A stretch of 64,000 bases of DNA, taken from NCBI GenBank assembly GCA_965250245.1, contig OZ252296.1, forward strand, positions 3,162,001 to 3,226,000. The letters are read 5' to 3'. Both the position numbers and the translations under genes were made by a program. Below, piece by piece: positions 15,926 through 25,375 of the stretch. The number at the start of each line of letters is the position of its first letter. The stretch's first letter is position 1. Below the pieces are notes generated by a model. It did not search any database. It was not told the origin of the DNA and saw nothing but the letters and a program-made list of their open reading frames with translations. The stretch comes from JABDIP01 sp965250245. GTDB taxonomy: Bacteria; Pseudomonadota; Alphaproteobacteria; DSM-16000; Inquilinaceae.

Positions 15926-16318
15926 ATGCCGACCGCGGCCCTGACCGGCGGATGCGCCTGCGGCGCGGTGCGCTATGAATCGGGTTCGGGCGCACAGTTC
16001 TCGCTGCATTGCCAGTGCCGGCAATGCCAGAGGGCCAGCGGAACCGGCCATGGCTCGTCCATGGTGGTGCCGGTGGAGACCTTCACGCTGACCGGCGAAC
16101 TCCGCTTCTTCGACCAGCAATCCGACAGCGGCAACATCGTCAGCCGCGGCTTCTGCCCGGTGTGCGGCAGCCCGGTGCTGAACAGGAACTCCGGCTATCC
16201 CGACATGCGCTACATCCATGCCGGCAGCCTGGATGATCCGAGCGTCTTCAAGCCGGACGCCGTGGTGTTCTCGGAGTCGGCGCAGCCATGGGACTACATG
16301 GGCCCCGAGCCGGCCTAG
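15926..16318 (+). CDS. GFA-family (glutathione-dependent formaldehyde-activating-like) zinc protein
   Basis: A 130-residue protein of the GFA/CENP-V fold. Zinc-binding cysteines are in GGCACGAVRYE (residues 8-18), CQCRQCQRASG (about 31-41) and GFCPVCGSPVLN (about 77-88), which is the complete family set. Family members bind zinc, and some bind glutathione; true formaldehyde activation is not implied. It sits 11 bases downstream of hemB with an AGGAGG ribosome site. A short GC hairpin followed by TTTTT (16311-16334) overlaps its end and may terminate transcription. Confidence 0.88.
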   Translation: MPTAALTGGCACGAVRYESGSGAQFSLHCQCRQCQRASGTGHGSSMVVPVETFTLTGELRFFDQQSDSGNIVSRGFCPVCGSPVLNRNSGYPDMRYIHAGSLDDPSVFKPDAVVFSESAQPWDYMGPEPA

Positions 16319-16430
16319 CGCGGGCCGCCTTTTTGCGCGAATTGCCGTGTCGGCCATGGGGCCCGCCATCCGTCTAGGGAGCGAGGACGCCGCCCGCGGC
16401 CGTCCGATCCGCACGAGGAGGGCACACACC

Positions 16431-17141
16431 ATGCAGAACCAGAAGATCGTCTCGCAGGAGGAATGGCTGGCCGCGCGCAAGGCGTTGCTGGCGAAGGAGA
16501 AGGAGTTCACTCGGGCTCGCGACCGGCTGAGCGCCGAGCGCCGGGAGATGCCCTGGGTGCGGGTCGATAAGGACTACGTCTTCCAGGACACCGGCGGTCC
16601 GGTCAGTCTGGCGGAGCTGTTCGGTCCGTGCAGCCAGCTCATCGTCTACCACTTCATGTTCGGGCCCGATTGGGAACAGCCCTGCCCGAGCTGCTCCTAC
16701 ATCTCCGACAGCTTCAACGGGACGGATGCGCATCTGAAGGCGCGGGACATCGCCTTCGTGGCGGCGTCGCGGGCGCCGGTCGCGCGGCTGACGGAGTTCG
16801 CCGGCCGCATGGGCTGGACCTTCCGCTGGGTGTCGTCGGACGGCAGCGACTTCAACCGCGACTTCAACGTATCGTTCTCCCAGGACGAGATCGACGGCGG
16901 CAAGGCCTACTACAATTACGGGCCGAACGGATTTCCGGCCACCGAGGCGCCGGGCATCAGCGTCTTCGCCAAGGACGGGGCCGGTGCCGTGTTCCACACC
17001 TACTCGTCCTATGCCCGCGGCCTGGACCTGCTGATTGGGGCCTACAACTACATCGACCTGGCGCCCAAGGGGCGGGATGAGGAGACGCTGCCCTGGCCGA
17101 TGGCGTGGATCCGCTACCACGACAGCTACGAGGAGGGGTGA
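16431..17141 (+). CDS. DUF899-family thioredoxin-like protein
   Basis: A 236-residue protein matching the DUF899 group. It has the N-terminal EEWLAARKALLAKEKEFTRARDRL, then RREMPWVRVDKDYVFQ, DLFG-type SLAELFGPCSQLIVYHFMFG, and a CPSCSY site (about residue 88) in a thioredoxin-like fold. FNRDFNVSF, PGISVFAKDG and the C-terminal GRDEETLPWPMAWIRYHD are typical. The function is unknown, though thiol chemistry is plausible from the CxxC. I chose the ATG at 16431 (MQNQKIVSQEEW), preceded by ACGAGGAGGG. It appears monocistronic. Confidence 0.88.
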   Translation: MQNQKIVSQEEWLAARKALLAKEKEFTRARDRLSAERREMPWVRVDKDYVFQDTGGPVSLAELFGPCSQLIVYHFMFGPDWEQPCPSCSYISDSFNGTDAHLKARDIAFVAASRAPVARLTEFAGRMGWTFRWVSSDGSDFNRDFNVSFSQDEIDGGKAYYNYGPNGFPATEAPGISVFAKDGAGAVFHTYSSYARGLDLLIGAYNYIDLAPKGRDEETLPWPMAWIRYHDSYEEG

Positions 17142-17171
17142 GGTCAAACCTTACCTTGGCGGGGCGGCCTG

Positions 17172-17353
17172 ATCCCCCTCACCCAGCTTCGCCTAGGTTC
17201 GGCCTGCGGCCTCTCCAAGGCTGCGCAACCCTCTCCCGCCAGGGGAGAGGGAAATTGAACCCGTTTTGCCCATACCCCTCTCCCCTGGCGGGAGAGGGTT
17301 GCGCAGGCTTGGCGAAGCGGCGTTGAGCCTTAGCCGGAGCTGGGTGAGGGGGA
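17172..17353. repeat. Large intergenic inverted repeat, nested
   Basis: Outer arms CCCCTCACCCAGCT/AGCTGGGTGAGGGG enclose inner arms at about 17228-17252 and 17276-17300 that are complementary (AACCCTCTCCCGCC and its reverse). It fills the convergent gap between the DUF899 gene and the yheT-like gene. It is related in sequence to the element at 6310-6435 and may act as a bidirectional terminator or simply be a dispersed repeat. Confidence 0.75.
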
Positions 17354-17355
17354 AC

Positions 17356-18372
17356 CTAACTGGCCATCGCTTCGAAGAACGCCAACGCGCAACGGTCGTG
17401 CCAGGTGCGGGGGTCGCCGCGGCCGTGGAAGCCGACATGGCCGCCGCTGTCGGGCAACAGCGGCGTCAGCGAAGGATACCGCGACCAGTCCTGGCGCTGG
17501 TAGGGCGCCACCGGGATCCAGGGATCGTTGCGGGCGTGGATCACCAGTGTCGGGACCCGGATGGCCGGCAGGAACTGCTCCGCGCTACAGGTGGCGTAGT
17601 AGCCGTCGGCGGTGCCGAAGCCGTTGCGGCTGGCGACGAAGACGTCGTCGAATTCGTAGACCGAGCGGGCCGCGAACACGGCCCGCCGCTCCTCCTCCGA
17701 GACGCCGTCCCGGCCCTCGGTGCATTCGACCTTCATGCGGTCGAGCATGTAGCGGTGATAGACCCGGTTGCGCGGCTGCATGATGCGCTGCTGCGCGGAT
17801 TTCAGGTCGATCGGCGCGGAGATCGAGACGGCCGCGCGCAACGGCGACCCGGCCCCCTCCTCCCCGAGGTGTTTGAGCAGCATGTTGCCGCCCAGCGAAT
17901 AGCCGATGGCGACGATCCCGCCGGCCGTCACGTCCGGCGGCAGGTGCCGCAGGGTGGCGCGGAAATCCTCGCTGCGGCCGGCATGGTATTCGCGCCGGCA
18001 GCTCCGCTGCGACGGGCCAGCGCCGCGCAGGTTGAGCCGCAGCACCGGATGGCCGGCAGTGAGCAGGCTGCGGGCGCTGTTGCGCACATAGGCGCTGTCC
18101 TCGCAGCCGGTCAGGCCATGGGCCAGGATCGCCAGCGGCCGGTCCGACATATCCGCCGGCCGGTGCAGCATGGCCAGCAGCGCGTCGCCGGTGCCGTCCT
18201 CCATCGGAAGCGAGAGACGCTCGCCGGGCCAGGGCGAGAGGTCGGCACGCAGGCCGACCCTGTTGCGCAGCGTGTTGCGGATGGTCTGCAGGTCGCCGCC
18301 CAGCCAGGGCGGGCGGGCGCGGAACGGCGGCGCCTGGAAGGCGGTCCGGGACCGCGCCGCGCCCTCAGGCAT
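17356..18372 (-). CDS. YheT-family alpha/beta hydrolase
   Basis: A 338-residue hydrolase of the YheT/AB-hydrolase_4 group. The N-terminal PPWLGGDLQTIRNTLRNRV resembles the family's 'GGHLQTI' motif. The nucleophile elbow is GYSLGGN (about residues 154-160), and the late histidine lies in SGGHVGFHG. DGTGDALLAMLHRP and AHGLTGCEDSAYVRN are also typical. It probably acts as an esterase or lipase of unknown substrate in the cytoplasm. It overlaps the upstream hydrolase gene by eight bases, so the two are co-translated. Confidence 0.87.
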   Translation of the reverse strand: MPEGAARSRTAFQAPPFRARPPWLGGDLQTIRNTLRNRVGLRADLSPWPGERLSLPMEDGTGDALLAMLHRPADMSDRPLAILAHGLTGCEDSAYVRNSARSLLTAGHPVLRLNLRGAGPSQRSCRREYHAGRSEDFRATLRHLPPDVTAGGIVAIGYSLGGNMLLKHLGEEGAGSPLRAAVSISAPIDLKSAQQRIMQPRNRVYHRYMLDRMKVECTEGRDGVSEEERRAVFAARSVYEFDDVFVASRNGFGTADGYYATCSAEQFLPAIRVPTLVIHARNDPWIPVAPYQRQDWSRYPSLTPLLPDSGGHVGFHGRGDPRTWHDRCALAFFEAMAS

Positions 18373-19225
18373 TCAGCCAGTCCCGCACGATGCCGATCTG
18401 CCCGTCATCCATCAGGGCCGGCGCGTGGCCGCAGCCGGCGATCTCCACCAGCCGCACATTGTGGCCGCGCTCGACCATCTGTCCGGCCACCTCCGGCGTC
18501 AGCAGGTCGGAGCTCTCGCCGCGGATCACCAGCACCGGGCAGGTCACCGAGTCCCACAGCGACCAGAGGTCGACATCGGCGATCTCGCCCATGGAGAACA
18601 CCGCCGCGATCCCCGGATCATAGGCCAGCCCGACCATGCCGTCGTCGCGCCGGCGGGCGCTGTGCTGGGCGAGGTGGTGCCATTGCTGGTCGGTCAGCGG
18701 GCCGAATGGCGCGTGGATGTGGCGCAGATAGATCTCCAGCGCGTCCTCGGCCAGGAAGGTCGGATCGGCGCCGAGATAGCTGGCGATGCGCTCCAGCGCC
18801 GCTGCCGGAATGAAGGGGCCGACGTCGTTGAGCACCAGCCGGCGGATCGGGCTGGCGGTCTGGGCCGCCAGCATCATGCCGATCAGCCCGCCCATGGAGG
18901 TCCCGACCCAGTCGACCTCCTTGGCGTCGAGGCGGGCGATCAGCGCCGTCATGTCGGCCAGATACTGCGGGTAGCCGTAGAGTGCCGGGTCCGGCAACCA
19001 GTCGCTCTTTCCCCGGCCGACCACATCGGGACAGACCACGATCCGGCTCTCCGCCAGCTTCTCTGCCAGCATGTCGAAATCCCGGCCATTGCGGGTCAGC
19101 CCGTGCGCGCAGACCACGGGTGCCGGCGGCCGGCCGGCGGCGGTGGTGGTCTCGGGATTGAAGGCTGTATAGGCGATGTGGTGGAAGCCGGCCGGGCTCA
19201 GCCCGAGATACGAACAATGTTCCAT
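18365..19225 (-). CDS. Alpha/beta-fold hydrolase
   Basis: A 286-residue alpha/beta hydrolase. Visible motifs are VVCAHGLTRNGRDFD (oxyanion hole), PDVVGRGKSDWL, the nucleophile elbow VGTSMGGLIG, LNDVGPFIP, and a C-terminal histidine in IAGCGHAPALMDD. The acid would be in VIRGESSDLLTPE. Closest in style to esterases and haloperoxidase-like hydrolases; the substrate is unknown. It forms a two-gene unit with the YheT-type hydrolase downstream. Confidence 0.87.
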   Translation of the reverse strand: MEHCSYLGLSPAGFHHIAYTAFNPETTTAAGRPPAPVVCAHGLTRNGRDFDMLAEKLAESRIVVCPDVVGRGKSDWLPDPALYGYPQYLADMTALIARLDAKEVDWVGTSMGGLIGMMLAAQTASPIRRLVLNDVGPFIPAAALERIASYLGADPTFLAEDALEIYLRHIHAPFGPLTDQQWHHLAQHSARRRDDGMVGLAYDPGIAAVFSMGEIADVDLWSLWDSVTCPVLVIRGESSDLLTPEVAGQMVERGHNVRLVEIAGCGHAPALMDDGQIGIVRDWLNA

Positions 19226-19386
19226 CGATATTCTACTCTTCGGCGACCGATTGTTTCTCGACCCATCCGACGACGTTAGCAGTTCCGGGCCGGATCAAAA
19301 GCACGCCGTCTCTCGATTAAGCATTGATCAACCAGTTTCGCCGACGCTTGGGCGAAATTATCACAATTGCCGCGGTTCGATTTACC

Positions 19387-20058
19387 ATGATGTCCCCGAC
19401 GAAACAGGCCCTGGCCGAGGCGATCCCCTACGATCCGCCGCAGCCGGAGGAACGCCAGGCGGCCCCGCGCAGCTCGGTATGGATTGCCGGGCGGCTGACC
19501 GCCGGCGAGTTGACCATCCCCTGCGACGTGCTGAACGTCTCCGCCGGCGGCGTGCGCATCCGCTCCGCCATGCCCTGCGCGGCCGATGCCGAGATGATGT
19601 TGGAAATCGACGGCCATGACGGCATCACGGTCAAGGAGGCCTGGCGCAACGATGATCTCTCCGGCCTGCGCTTCGTCGCTCCGGCGGATGTGGTGACCGG
19701 GTTCCTGAAATCCCTGGAATCGGTCGAGCCGTCGATCATGGAGCAGCGCCGCTATCGCCGCTGCTCGGTCCTGTGGACGGCCTGCGTGTTCTCCGGCGGC
19801 CAGACCATGGACGCCGTGGTGCTGAACCTGTGCGCCGGCGGCGCCCGGGTGCGGCTGAAGGGGAGCTCGGAAGTGGACGACCGGGCCACCGTGTCGATCG
19901 GGCGTTTCGGCGATTTCGCCGGTCGGCTGGTCTGGCGCGACGGCAACGAGTTCGGCCTGGCGTTCCTAGACCCGCCGGAGCACATCGTCGCCAAGGTCGG
20001 CGCGACCCTGCCCCGCATCCGCGCCGATTTCGAACGCCGGCACGGCCCGACCAACTGA
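19387..20058 (+). CDS. Protein with two PilZ domains (putative c-di-GMP receptor)
   Basis: About 223 residues from the ATG at 19387, made of two tandem PilZ-like domains. The first contains RSSVWIAGRL and VLNVSAGGVRIRS. The second begins with RRYRRCSVLW, an RxxxR c-di-GMP-binding pattern, and continues with VVLNLCAGGARVRL. The second motif of each (N/D-x-S/C-x-x-G) is present, with Cys replacing Ser in the second copy. The protein probably senses c-di-GMP, perhaps for motility or matrix control. An upstream ATG at 19324 would add 21 residues. It appears monocistronic. Confidence 0.8.
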   Translation: MMSPTKQALAEAIPYDPPQPEERQAAPRSSVWIAGRLTAGELTIPCDVLNVSAGGVRIRSAMPCAADAEMMLEIDGHDGITVKEAWRNDDLSGLRFVAPADVVTGFLKSLESVEPSIMEQRRYRRCSVLWTACVFSGGQTMDAVVLNLCAGGARVRLKGSSEVDDRATVSIGRFGDFAGRLVWRDGNEFGLAFLDPPEHIVAKVGATLPRIRADFERRHGPTN

Positions 20059-20443
20059 CCGTCTGACCGGCCGGCGCACCGCCGCCGGTGTCGAAATGCC
20101 GCACGTCGCCGTCGGTTCGCGTGCACGGCCCGGATTTCCGCCAGGCTGCGCATCGGGCGGCCGGTTGGGCTCGTGACCGGCCGCGATCCCCTCGCCGGAT
20201 GTCCGAAAGACCTTGGTTTTCGCAAGGAATTTGCGCCATCACCGGATACCGGTCGCGTGATTGCCGCGAACCGGACTCCGACCGTCGTGTCTGGTAGAAT
20301 AGGCTCCGTATGAGCGATCGGCCTCGCCGAGAGCGGGGCCGCAAGTCCTTGTAAGCCTTGGCGGATCCGGCGGGGGTTCGCCGGCCCGGGATCGGCCGCG
20401 ACGATGCCGGTCGCCGGAAGCATGGGTGGTGGCAAACGCGGGA
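20059..20443. other. Intergenic region between PilZ gene and CoA-transferase gene
   Basis: About 385 bases with no recognised gene, tRNA or clear operator. Open frames on both strands here lack ribosome sites and family similarity. The promoter of the downstream CoA-transferase gene should lie in this stretch, but I cannot point to its elements. Confidence 0.4.
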
Positions 20444-21622
20444 ATGTCGAAATCCGACGGAAAGCCGGCCGGTCCGCTGTCCGGCGTCACGGTCATCGAC
20501 CTGACGCGTGTGCTGGCTGGACCCTACTGCACCATGATCCTGAGCGATCTCGGGGCGCGGGTGATCAAGGTCGAGGCCCCGGGCCGCGGCGATGATGCGC
20601 GCCATTTCGGCCCGTTTGCCGATCGCCGGTCGGCCTATTTCGAATCCCTAAACCACGGCAAGGAATCGATCGCGCTGGACCTGAAGGGCGATGCCGATCG
20701 GATCATCTTCGAGCGGCTGCTGGACCAGGCCGACGTGCTGGTGGAGAACTTCCGCGCCGGCGCCATGGAGCGGCTCGGCTATGGCTGGGACGAGTTGCAT
20801 CGGCGCTGGCCAAGGCTGATCTATGCCGCCACCAGCGGCTTCGGCCATTCCGGCCCCTACTCCCGCCGCCCGGCCTACGATCTGGTGGTCCAGGCGATGG
20901 GCGGCATCATGAGCCTGACTGGCTATCCCGGCGGGCCGCCGACCCGGGTCGGCACCTCCGTCGGCGACATCACCGCCGGGCTGTTCACCGCCGTCGGGAT
21001 CAACGCGGCGTTGGCCGCCCGCGGCAGCGCCGGCAAGGGCGTCAAGGTGGACGTGTCGATGCTGGACTGCCAGGTGGCGATCCTGGAGAACGCCATCGCC
21101 CGTTTCGGCGCCACCGGCGAGGTGCCCGGGCCGCTGGGCGCCCGCCATCCATCGATCACCCCCTTCGAGGCCTATGCCACCCGCGACGGCCATGTGGTGA
21201 TCGCCGCCGGCAACGACGCGCTGTTCGAGACCCTGTGCCGGGCGATCGGCCGGCCGGAGCTGGCCAGCAACCCGCTGTTCCTGACCAACGAGGCGCGCAC
21301 CAAGCACGCCTCCGCCCTGAAGGATGAGATCGAGGCCACCCTGGCCAAGCGGGAGACCGCGCTTTGGCTTCATGTTTTGGAGGAATCCGGGGTACCTTGC
21401 GGCCCGATCAACACGGTCCGCGACCTGCTGGACGACGCGCAGGTGGCGGCCCGCAACATGATCGTGACCGTTCCCGACGAGAACGGCCGCGGCAAGGGAA
21501 TGAAGGTGTCCGGCAACCCGATCAAGTTCTCCCGCTACGCCGACCCGACCAGCCGGTCACCGGCTCCCGACCTGGACGCCGACCGCCAGGCGTTGCTGCA
21601 CGAGTTGGGGCTGGATGGATAG
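20444..21622 (+). CDS. Family III CoA-transferase (CaiB/BaiF type)
   Basis: A 392-residue CoA transferase. The N-terminus LSGVTVIDLTRVLAGPYCTMILSDLGARVIKVEAPGRGDD is the family hallmark, followed by YFESLNHGKESIALDLK, ADVLVENFRAGAMERLGYGW (catalytic aspartate region) and TSGFGHSGPYSRRPAYDLVVQA. It moves CoA between carboxylic acids; the substrate cannot be assigned. The start could be 20426 or 20444 (MSKSDGKPAGPLSG); the latter matches family length. The penicillin-acylase gene starts inside its last codons (eight-base overlap). Confidence 0.92.
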   Translation: MSKSDGKPAGPLSGVTVIDLTRVLAGPYCTMILSDLGARVIKVEAPGRGDDARHFGPFADRRSAYFESLNHGKESIALDLKGDADRIIFERLLDQADVLVENFRAGAMERLGYGWDELHRRWPRLIYAATSGFGHSGPYSRRPAYDLVVQAMGGIMSLTGYPGGPPTRVGTSVGDITAGLFTAVGINAALAARGSAGKGVKVDVSMLDCQVAILENAIARFGATGEVPGPLGARHPSITPFEAYATRDGHVVIAAGNDALFETLCRAIGRPELASNPLFLTNEARTKHASALKDEIEATLAKRETALWLHVLEESGVPCGPINTVRDLLDDAQVAARNMIVTVPDENGRGKGMKVSGNPIKFSRYADPTSRSPAPDLDADRQALLHELGLDG

Positions 21623-24140
21623 AAAGAGTTCCGCCGGAGCCCGGCGACTGACGGCGATCCCGGTCGAGCGCCGGATGCCGCCGGACCTGTCGTCCTGGCA
21701 GGCGCCGCGGCCGCCCACGCCCGGCGAGCCGACCGGTGGCGATGCCGGCATGCCGGTGCTGAAATGGGTGTGGATCGGCGTCGCGGTCGTGGTGTTCCTG
21801 CTGCTGCTGACACCGGCGGCCGGGCTGCTGCTGTTGCGCACCAGCCTGCCCGACTTCCGCAGCTCGGTGCGGCTGGAGGGCATCGAGTCGCCGGTCCAGA
21901 TCATGCGCGACGCCCAGGCGGTGCCGCATATCTTCGCGGCTTCCGACAGCGACGCCTATTTCGCGATGGGCTATCTGCATGCTCAGGACCGGCTGTGGCA
22001 GATGCACCTGCAGCGCCGCCTCGGCGCCGGACGGCTGGCCGAGGTGATCGGCGAGCCGGGGCTGGGCTTCGATCGCTTCATGCGGCTGATCGGCGCCTAC
22101 CGGCTGGCCGAGGAGAGCTATTACCGGCTGTCGCCGGAGGTGCGCGGGGCGCTCGATTCCTATGCCGCCGGGGTGAATGCCTGGCTGGAGACACGGCGCG
22201 GCGCGCTGCCGCCGGAATTCTACCTGCTGCAGACCTGGCCGGAGCCGTGGACGCCGGCGGACTCGCTGGTCTGGGGCAAGCTGATGGCGCTGCAGCTTTC
22301 CGGCAACTACCGCGCCGAGCTGCTGCGGGCCGAGCTGTCGGCGCTGCTGGGCGCCGAGGCGCTGTCGGTGCTATTCCCGGAGCAGACCGTCGGCGAGCCG
22401 GTGACGCTGACCGAGCATATCGCGCCGGAGCGGCTGCGCAGCCTGCGCGCCGCCCTGCCGCCGATGCTGGGGCCGGCGACCGCCTCCAACGAATGGGCCC
22501 TGTCCGCCGGCGAGACCCGGACCGGTGGCGCCATCCTGGCCAACGATCCGCATCTGGGGCTCAACTCCCCCACCCTGTGGTACCTGTCGCGGGTCCGCAC
22601 CCCGACCATGAACCTGGTCGGCGTCACCGTGCCGGGCGTGCCGTTCCACATCCTGGGCCATAACGGCACGATCGCCTGGGGCATGACCACCACCGGCAGC
22701 GACGTCCAGGACCTGTTCATCGAGCGCATCGACCCGGACGACCCGGACCGCTACCTGACCGAGGACGGCAGCCGCCCGTTCCGCGTCCGCACCGAGATCA
22801 TCGAGGTGGATGGCGGCGATCCGGTGACGCTGACCGTCCGCGAGACCCGGCATGGTCCGGTGCTGTCGGACATCGACGGCGACGCCGCGGCGATGATCGA
22901 CGAGGACCACGTCCTGGCCCTCTCCTTCACCGCGCTGGCCGCCGACGACACCACCCCGGAGGCGATCTACCTGATGGGGCGGGCGACCAACTGGGTCGAG
23001 TTCCTCGGGGCGCTGCAGTTCTGGGTCGCGCCGCAGCAGAACATCGCCTATGCCGACATCGACGGGAATATCGGCCTGATCGTACCCGGACGGATTCCCA
23101 TCCGCGCCTCCGGCGACGGGCTGACTCCGGTCCCGGGCTGGACCGGCGAGCACGACTGGACCGGCTACATCCCGGTGGAATCCCTGCCGCAGGTGCTGAA
23201 CCCGGCGGAGGGGCATATCGTCAATGCCAACAACCCGGTGGTCCGGCCCGACTACCCCTATCTGATCGGCCATGACGACACCGAACCCTATCGGGCCGAA
23301 CGCATCCTGGAGGTGCTGGAGTCGGATTCCGGACAGACCATCGAGAGCACCCTGGCGCTGCAGATGGACACGGTGTCGGCGGCGGCGCGCGACCTGCTGC
23401 CGCTGATGCTGACGGTGCGGCCGGACAATGCCGCCGCCTCGGAGGCGGTCACGCTGCTGCGCGGCTGGACCTATCGGATGGACCGCGACCGGCCGGAACC
23501 GCTGATCTTCGCGACCTGGCTGAGGCACCTGAACGAGGCGCTCTACGCCGACGAACTCGGCACACTGTTCCGGGAGTACTGGCGCCTGCGGCCGCGCACC
23601 GTGCGCGGCATGCTGACCGAGCATCAGGCCTGGTGCGACGACCGGCGCACGGCCCGCGACGAGACCTGCGCGGAGATCCTGCGCAGTTCCCTGGACGCGG
23701 CCATCGCCGAGCTGACCACCCGGCACGAGCGGGACCTGTCCGACTTGCGCTGGGGCGACGAGCATGTGGCGCCCTTCGCCCACCGCGTGTTCAGCGCCGT
23801 TCCGGTGGCGCGCTCGCTGGTCGACATCTCCATCGAAACCGATGGCGGGCCCTACACGGTCAATCGCGGCAACAGCCGGGTGAACAGCGCCGACGCGCCC
23901 TTCGCCCATGTCCACGGGGCGACGATGCGCGCGGTCTACGACCTGTCGGACCTGGACAATTCCCGCTTCATCATCGCGACCGGCCAGTCCGGCAATCCGT
24001 TCTCGCCCCACTACGGCGACCTGGTCGAGCGCTGGCGCGACGGCGACAGCTTCACCATCGCCGGCAGCCCGACCGAACTCTCCCGCGGCGGCAACGCCAC
24101 GCTGACACTGCATCCCTACAAGCAGTCGGCGGACCGCTGA
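21615..24140 (+). CDS. Penicillin acylase-family Ntn hydrolase
   Basis: An 841-residue precursor of the penicillin/N-acyl-homoserine-lactone acylase family. It has an N-terminal membrane anchor (VWIGVAVVVFLLLLTPAAGLLLL, about residues 52-74). The alpha chain follows (AVPHIFAASDSDAYFAMGYLHAQDRLWQM). After autocatalytic cleavage the new N-terminal nucleophile would be Ser291 in ATASNEWALSAGETRTGGAILANDPHLG. The later NANNPV and YRAERI segments are also conserved. Likely periplasmic; it may cleave acyl amides such as quorum signals or lipopeptides, but specificity is not readable. ATG 21750 (MPVLKWVWIG) is an alternative start. Confidence 0.9.
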   Translation: MDRKSSAGARRLTAIPVERRMPPDLSSWQAPRPPTPGEPTGGDAGMPVLKWVWIGVAVVVFLLLLTPAAGLLLLRTSLPDFRSSVRLEGIESPVQIMRDAQAVPHIFAASDSDAYFAMGYLHAQDRLWQMHLQRRLGAGRLAEVIGEPGLGFDRFMRLIGAYRLAEESYYRLSPEVRGALDSYAAGVNAWLETRRGALPPEFYLLQTWPEPWTPADSLVWGKLMALQLSGNYRAELLRAELSALLGAEALSVLFPEQTVGEPVTLTEHIAPERLRSLRAALPPMLGPATASNEWALSAGETRTGGAILANDPHLGLNSPTLWYLSRVRTPTMNLVGVTVPGVPFHILGHNGTIAWGMTTTGSDVQDLFIERIDPDDPDRYLTEDGSRPFRVRTEIIEVDGGDPVTLTVRETRHGPVLSDIDGDAAAMIDEDHVLALSFTALAADDTTPEAIYLMGRATNWVEFLGALQFWVAPQQNIAYADIDGNIGLIVPGRIPIRASGDGLTPVPGWTGEHDWTGYIPVESLPQVLNPAEGHIVNANNPVVRPDYPYLIGHDDTEPYRAERILEVLESDSGQTIESTLALQMDTVSAAARDLLPLMLTVRPDNAAASEAVTLLRGWTYRMDRDRPEPLIFATWLRHLNEALYADELGTLFREYWRLRPRTVRGMLTEHQAWCDDRRTARDETCAEILRSSLDAAIAELTTRHERDLSDLRWGDEHVAPFAHRVFSAVPVARSLVDISIETDGGPYTVNRGNSRVNSADAPFAHVHGATMRAVYDLSDLDNSRFIIATGQSGNPFSPHYGDLVERWRDGDSFTIAGSPTELSRGGNATLTLHPYKQSADR

Positions 24141-24142
24141 GC

Positions 24143-25375
24143 ATGGCGGCCGCCGCACTCCCCGTCACCATCGACGACATCCGCGCCGCCGCGGAGCAGA
24201 TCGCCGGCGCGGTGGTCGAGACGCCGACGGTGGAGGCGGCGCCGCTGTCGCGCCTGTGCGGCTGCCGGGTCTGGCTGAAGCTGGAGAACCAGCAGGCGAC
24301 GGGCTCGTTCAAGGATCGCGGGGCGCTGGTCAAGCTGCTGAGCCTGGACGCGGCGGCGCGGGAGCGCGGGGTGATCGCCATGTCGGCCGGCAATCACGCC
24401 CAGGGGGTCGCCTATCACGCCGACAAGCTGGGCATTCCCGCGACCATCATCATGCCGACCAACACGCCGTTCACGAAGGTCGGGCGGACCCAGGAGCTGG
24501 GCGCCCGGGTGGAGCTGCGCGGCGAGAACCTGGATGACAGCCGCGACTACGTCGACGAGCGGGTCGCCGAGGAGGGGCTGACCCTGATCCACCCCTATGA
24601 CGACCCGGCGATCATGGCCGGTCAGGGCACGGTCGGCCTGGAGATGCTGGCCGCCGTGCCGGATCTGGACGACATCGTGGTGCCGATCGGCGGCGGCGGG
24701 CTGATCGCCGGCATTTCCGTCGCCGCCAAGGCGATCAAGCCGGACATTCGGATCACCGGCGTCGAGGCGAGCCAATACCCGTCGATGAGCGATGCGCTGA
24801 ACGGGGTCGACGCCACATATTCCGGTGCGACCATCGCCGAGGGCATCGCCGTCAAGCGCCCGGGCATGCTGACCCGCGAGGTCGTGCGCGCCCATGTCGA
24901 CCGTATCCAACTGGTCGACGAGGCAGCGCTGGAGAGCGCGGTGCAGCGGCTGGTGACGGAGCAGAAGACCGTCGCCGAGGGCGCCGGCGCCGCCGGGGTC
25001 GCGGCCGTGCTGGCCGACCCGGACCGCTACGCCGGCCGAAACGTCGGCGTGGTGATCTGCGGCGGCAACATCGACGCCCGGGTGCTGTCCTCGATCCTGC
25101 TGCGCGGGCTGATCCGGGACGGACGGCTGGTCCGCCTGCGGGTCGAGATCGTCGACGTGCCCGGCGCCCTGGCCCGCATCGCGTCGGTCGCCGGCCGGGC
25201 CGGCGCCAATATCGTCGAGGTGCACCACCGCCGGCTGTTCTACGAGCTGCCGGTCAAGCGGGCGGAGATCGACGTCATCCTCGAGACCCGCGACCAGGCC
25301 CATGTGGAGACGGTCGTCGCCGGCCTGAACGAACAGGGCTTCGCGACCCGGATCCTGACGGAGATCGGCGCCTAG
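24143..25375 (+). CDS. ilvA: Threonine ammonia-lyase (threonine dehydratase), ACT-domain form
   Basis: A PLP enzyme that deaminates threonine to 2-oxobutyrate. The 410-residue protein has the PLP lysine in ATGSFKDRGA (Lys57), the glycine-rich phosphate loop PIGGGGLIAG, and SAGNHAQGVAYHA. The final 80 residues form an ACT regulatory domain (RLRVEIVDVPGALARIASVAGRAGANIVEV). This shorter single-ACT form is typical of the catabolic/biosynthetic enzymes of alphaproteobacteria. The ATG at 24143 is two bases past the acylase stop. A long in-frame upstream extension is a shadow of the acylase gene. It could equally be named tdcB. Confidence 0.92.
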   Translation: MAAAALPVTIDDIRAAAEQIAGAVVETPTVEAAPLSRLCGCRVWLKLENQQATGSFKDRGALVKLLSLDAAARERGVIAMSAGNHAQGVAYHADKLGIPATIIMPTNTPFTKVGRTQELGARVELRGENLDDSRDYVDERVAEEGLTLIHPYDDPAIMAGQGTVGLEMLAAVPDLDDIVVPIGGGGLIAGISVAAKAIKPDIRITGVEASQYPSMSDALNGVDATYSGATIAEGIAVKRPGMLTREVVRAHVDRIQLVDEAALESAVQRLVTEQKTVAEGAGAAGVAAVLADPDRYAGRNVGVVICGGNIDARVLSSILLRGLIRDGRLVRLRVEIVDVPGALARIASVAGRAGANIVEVHHRRLFYELPVKRAEIDVILETRDQAHVETVVAGLNEQGFATRILTEIGA

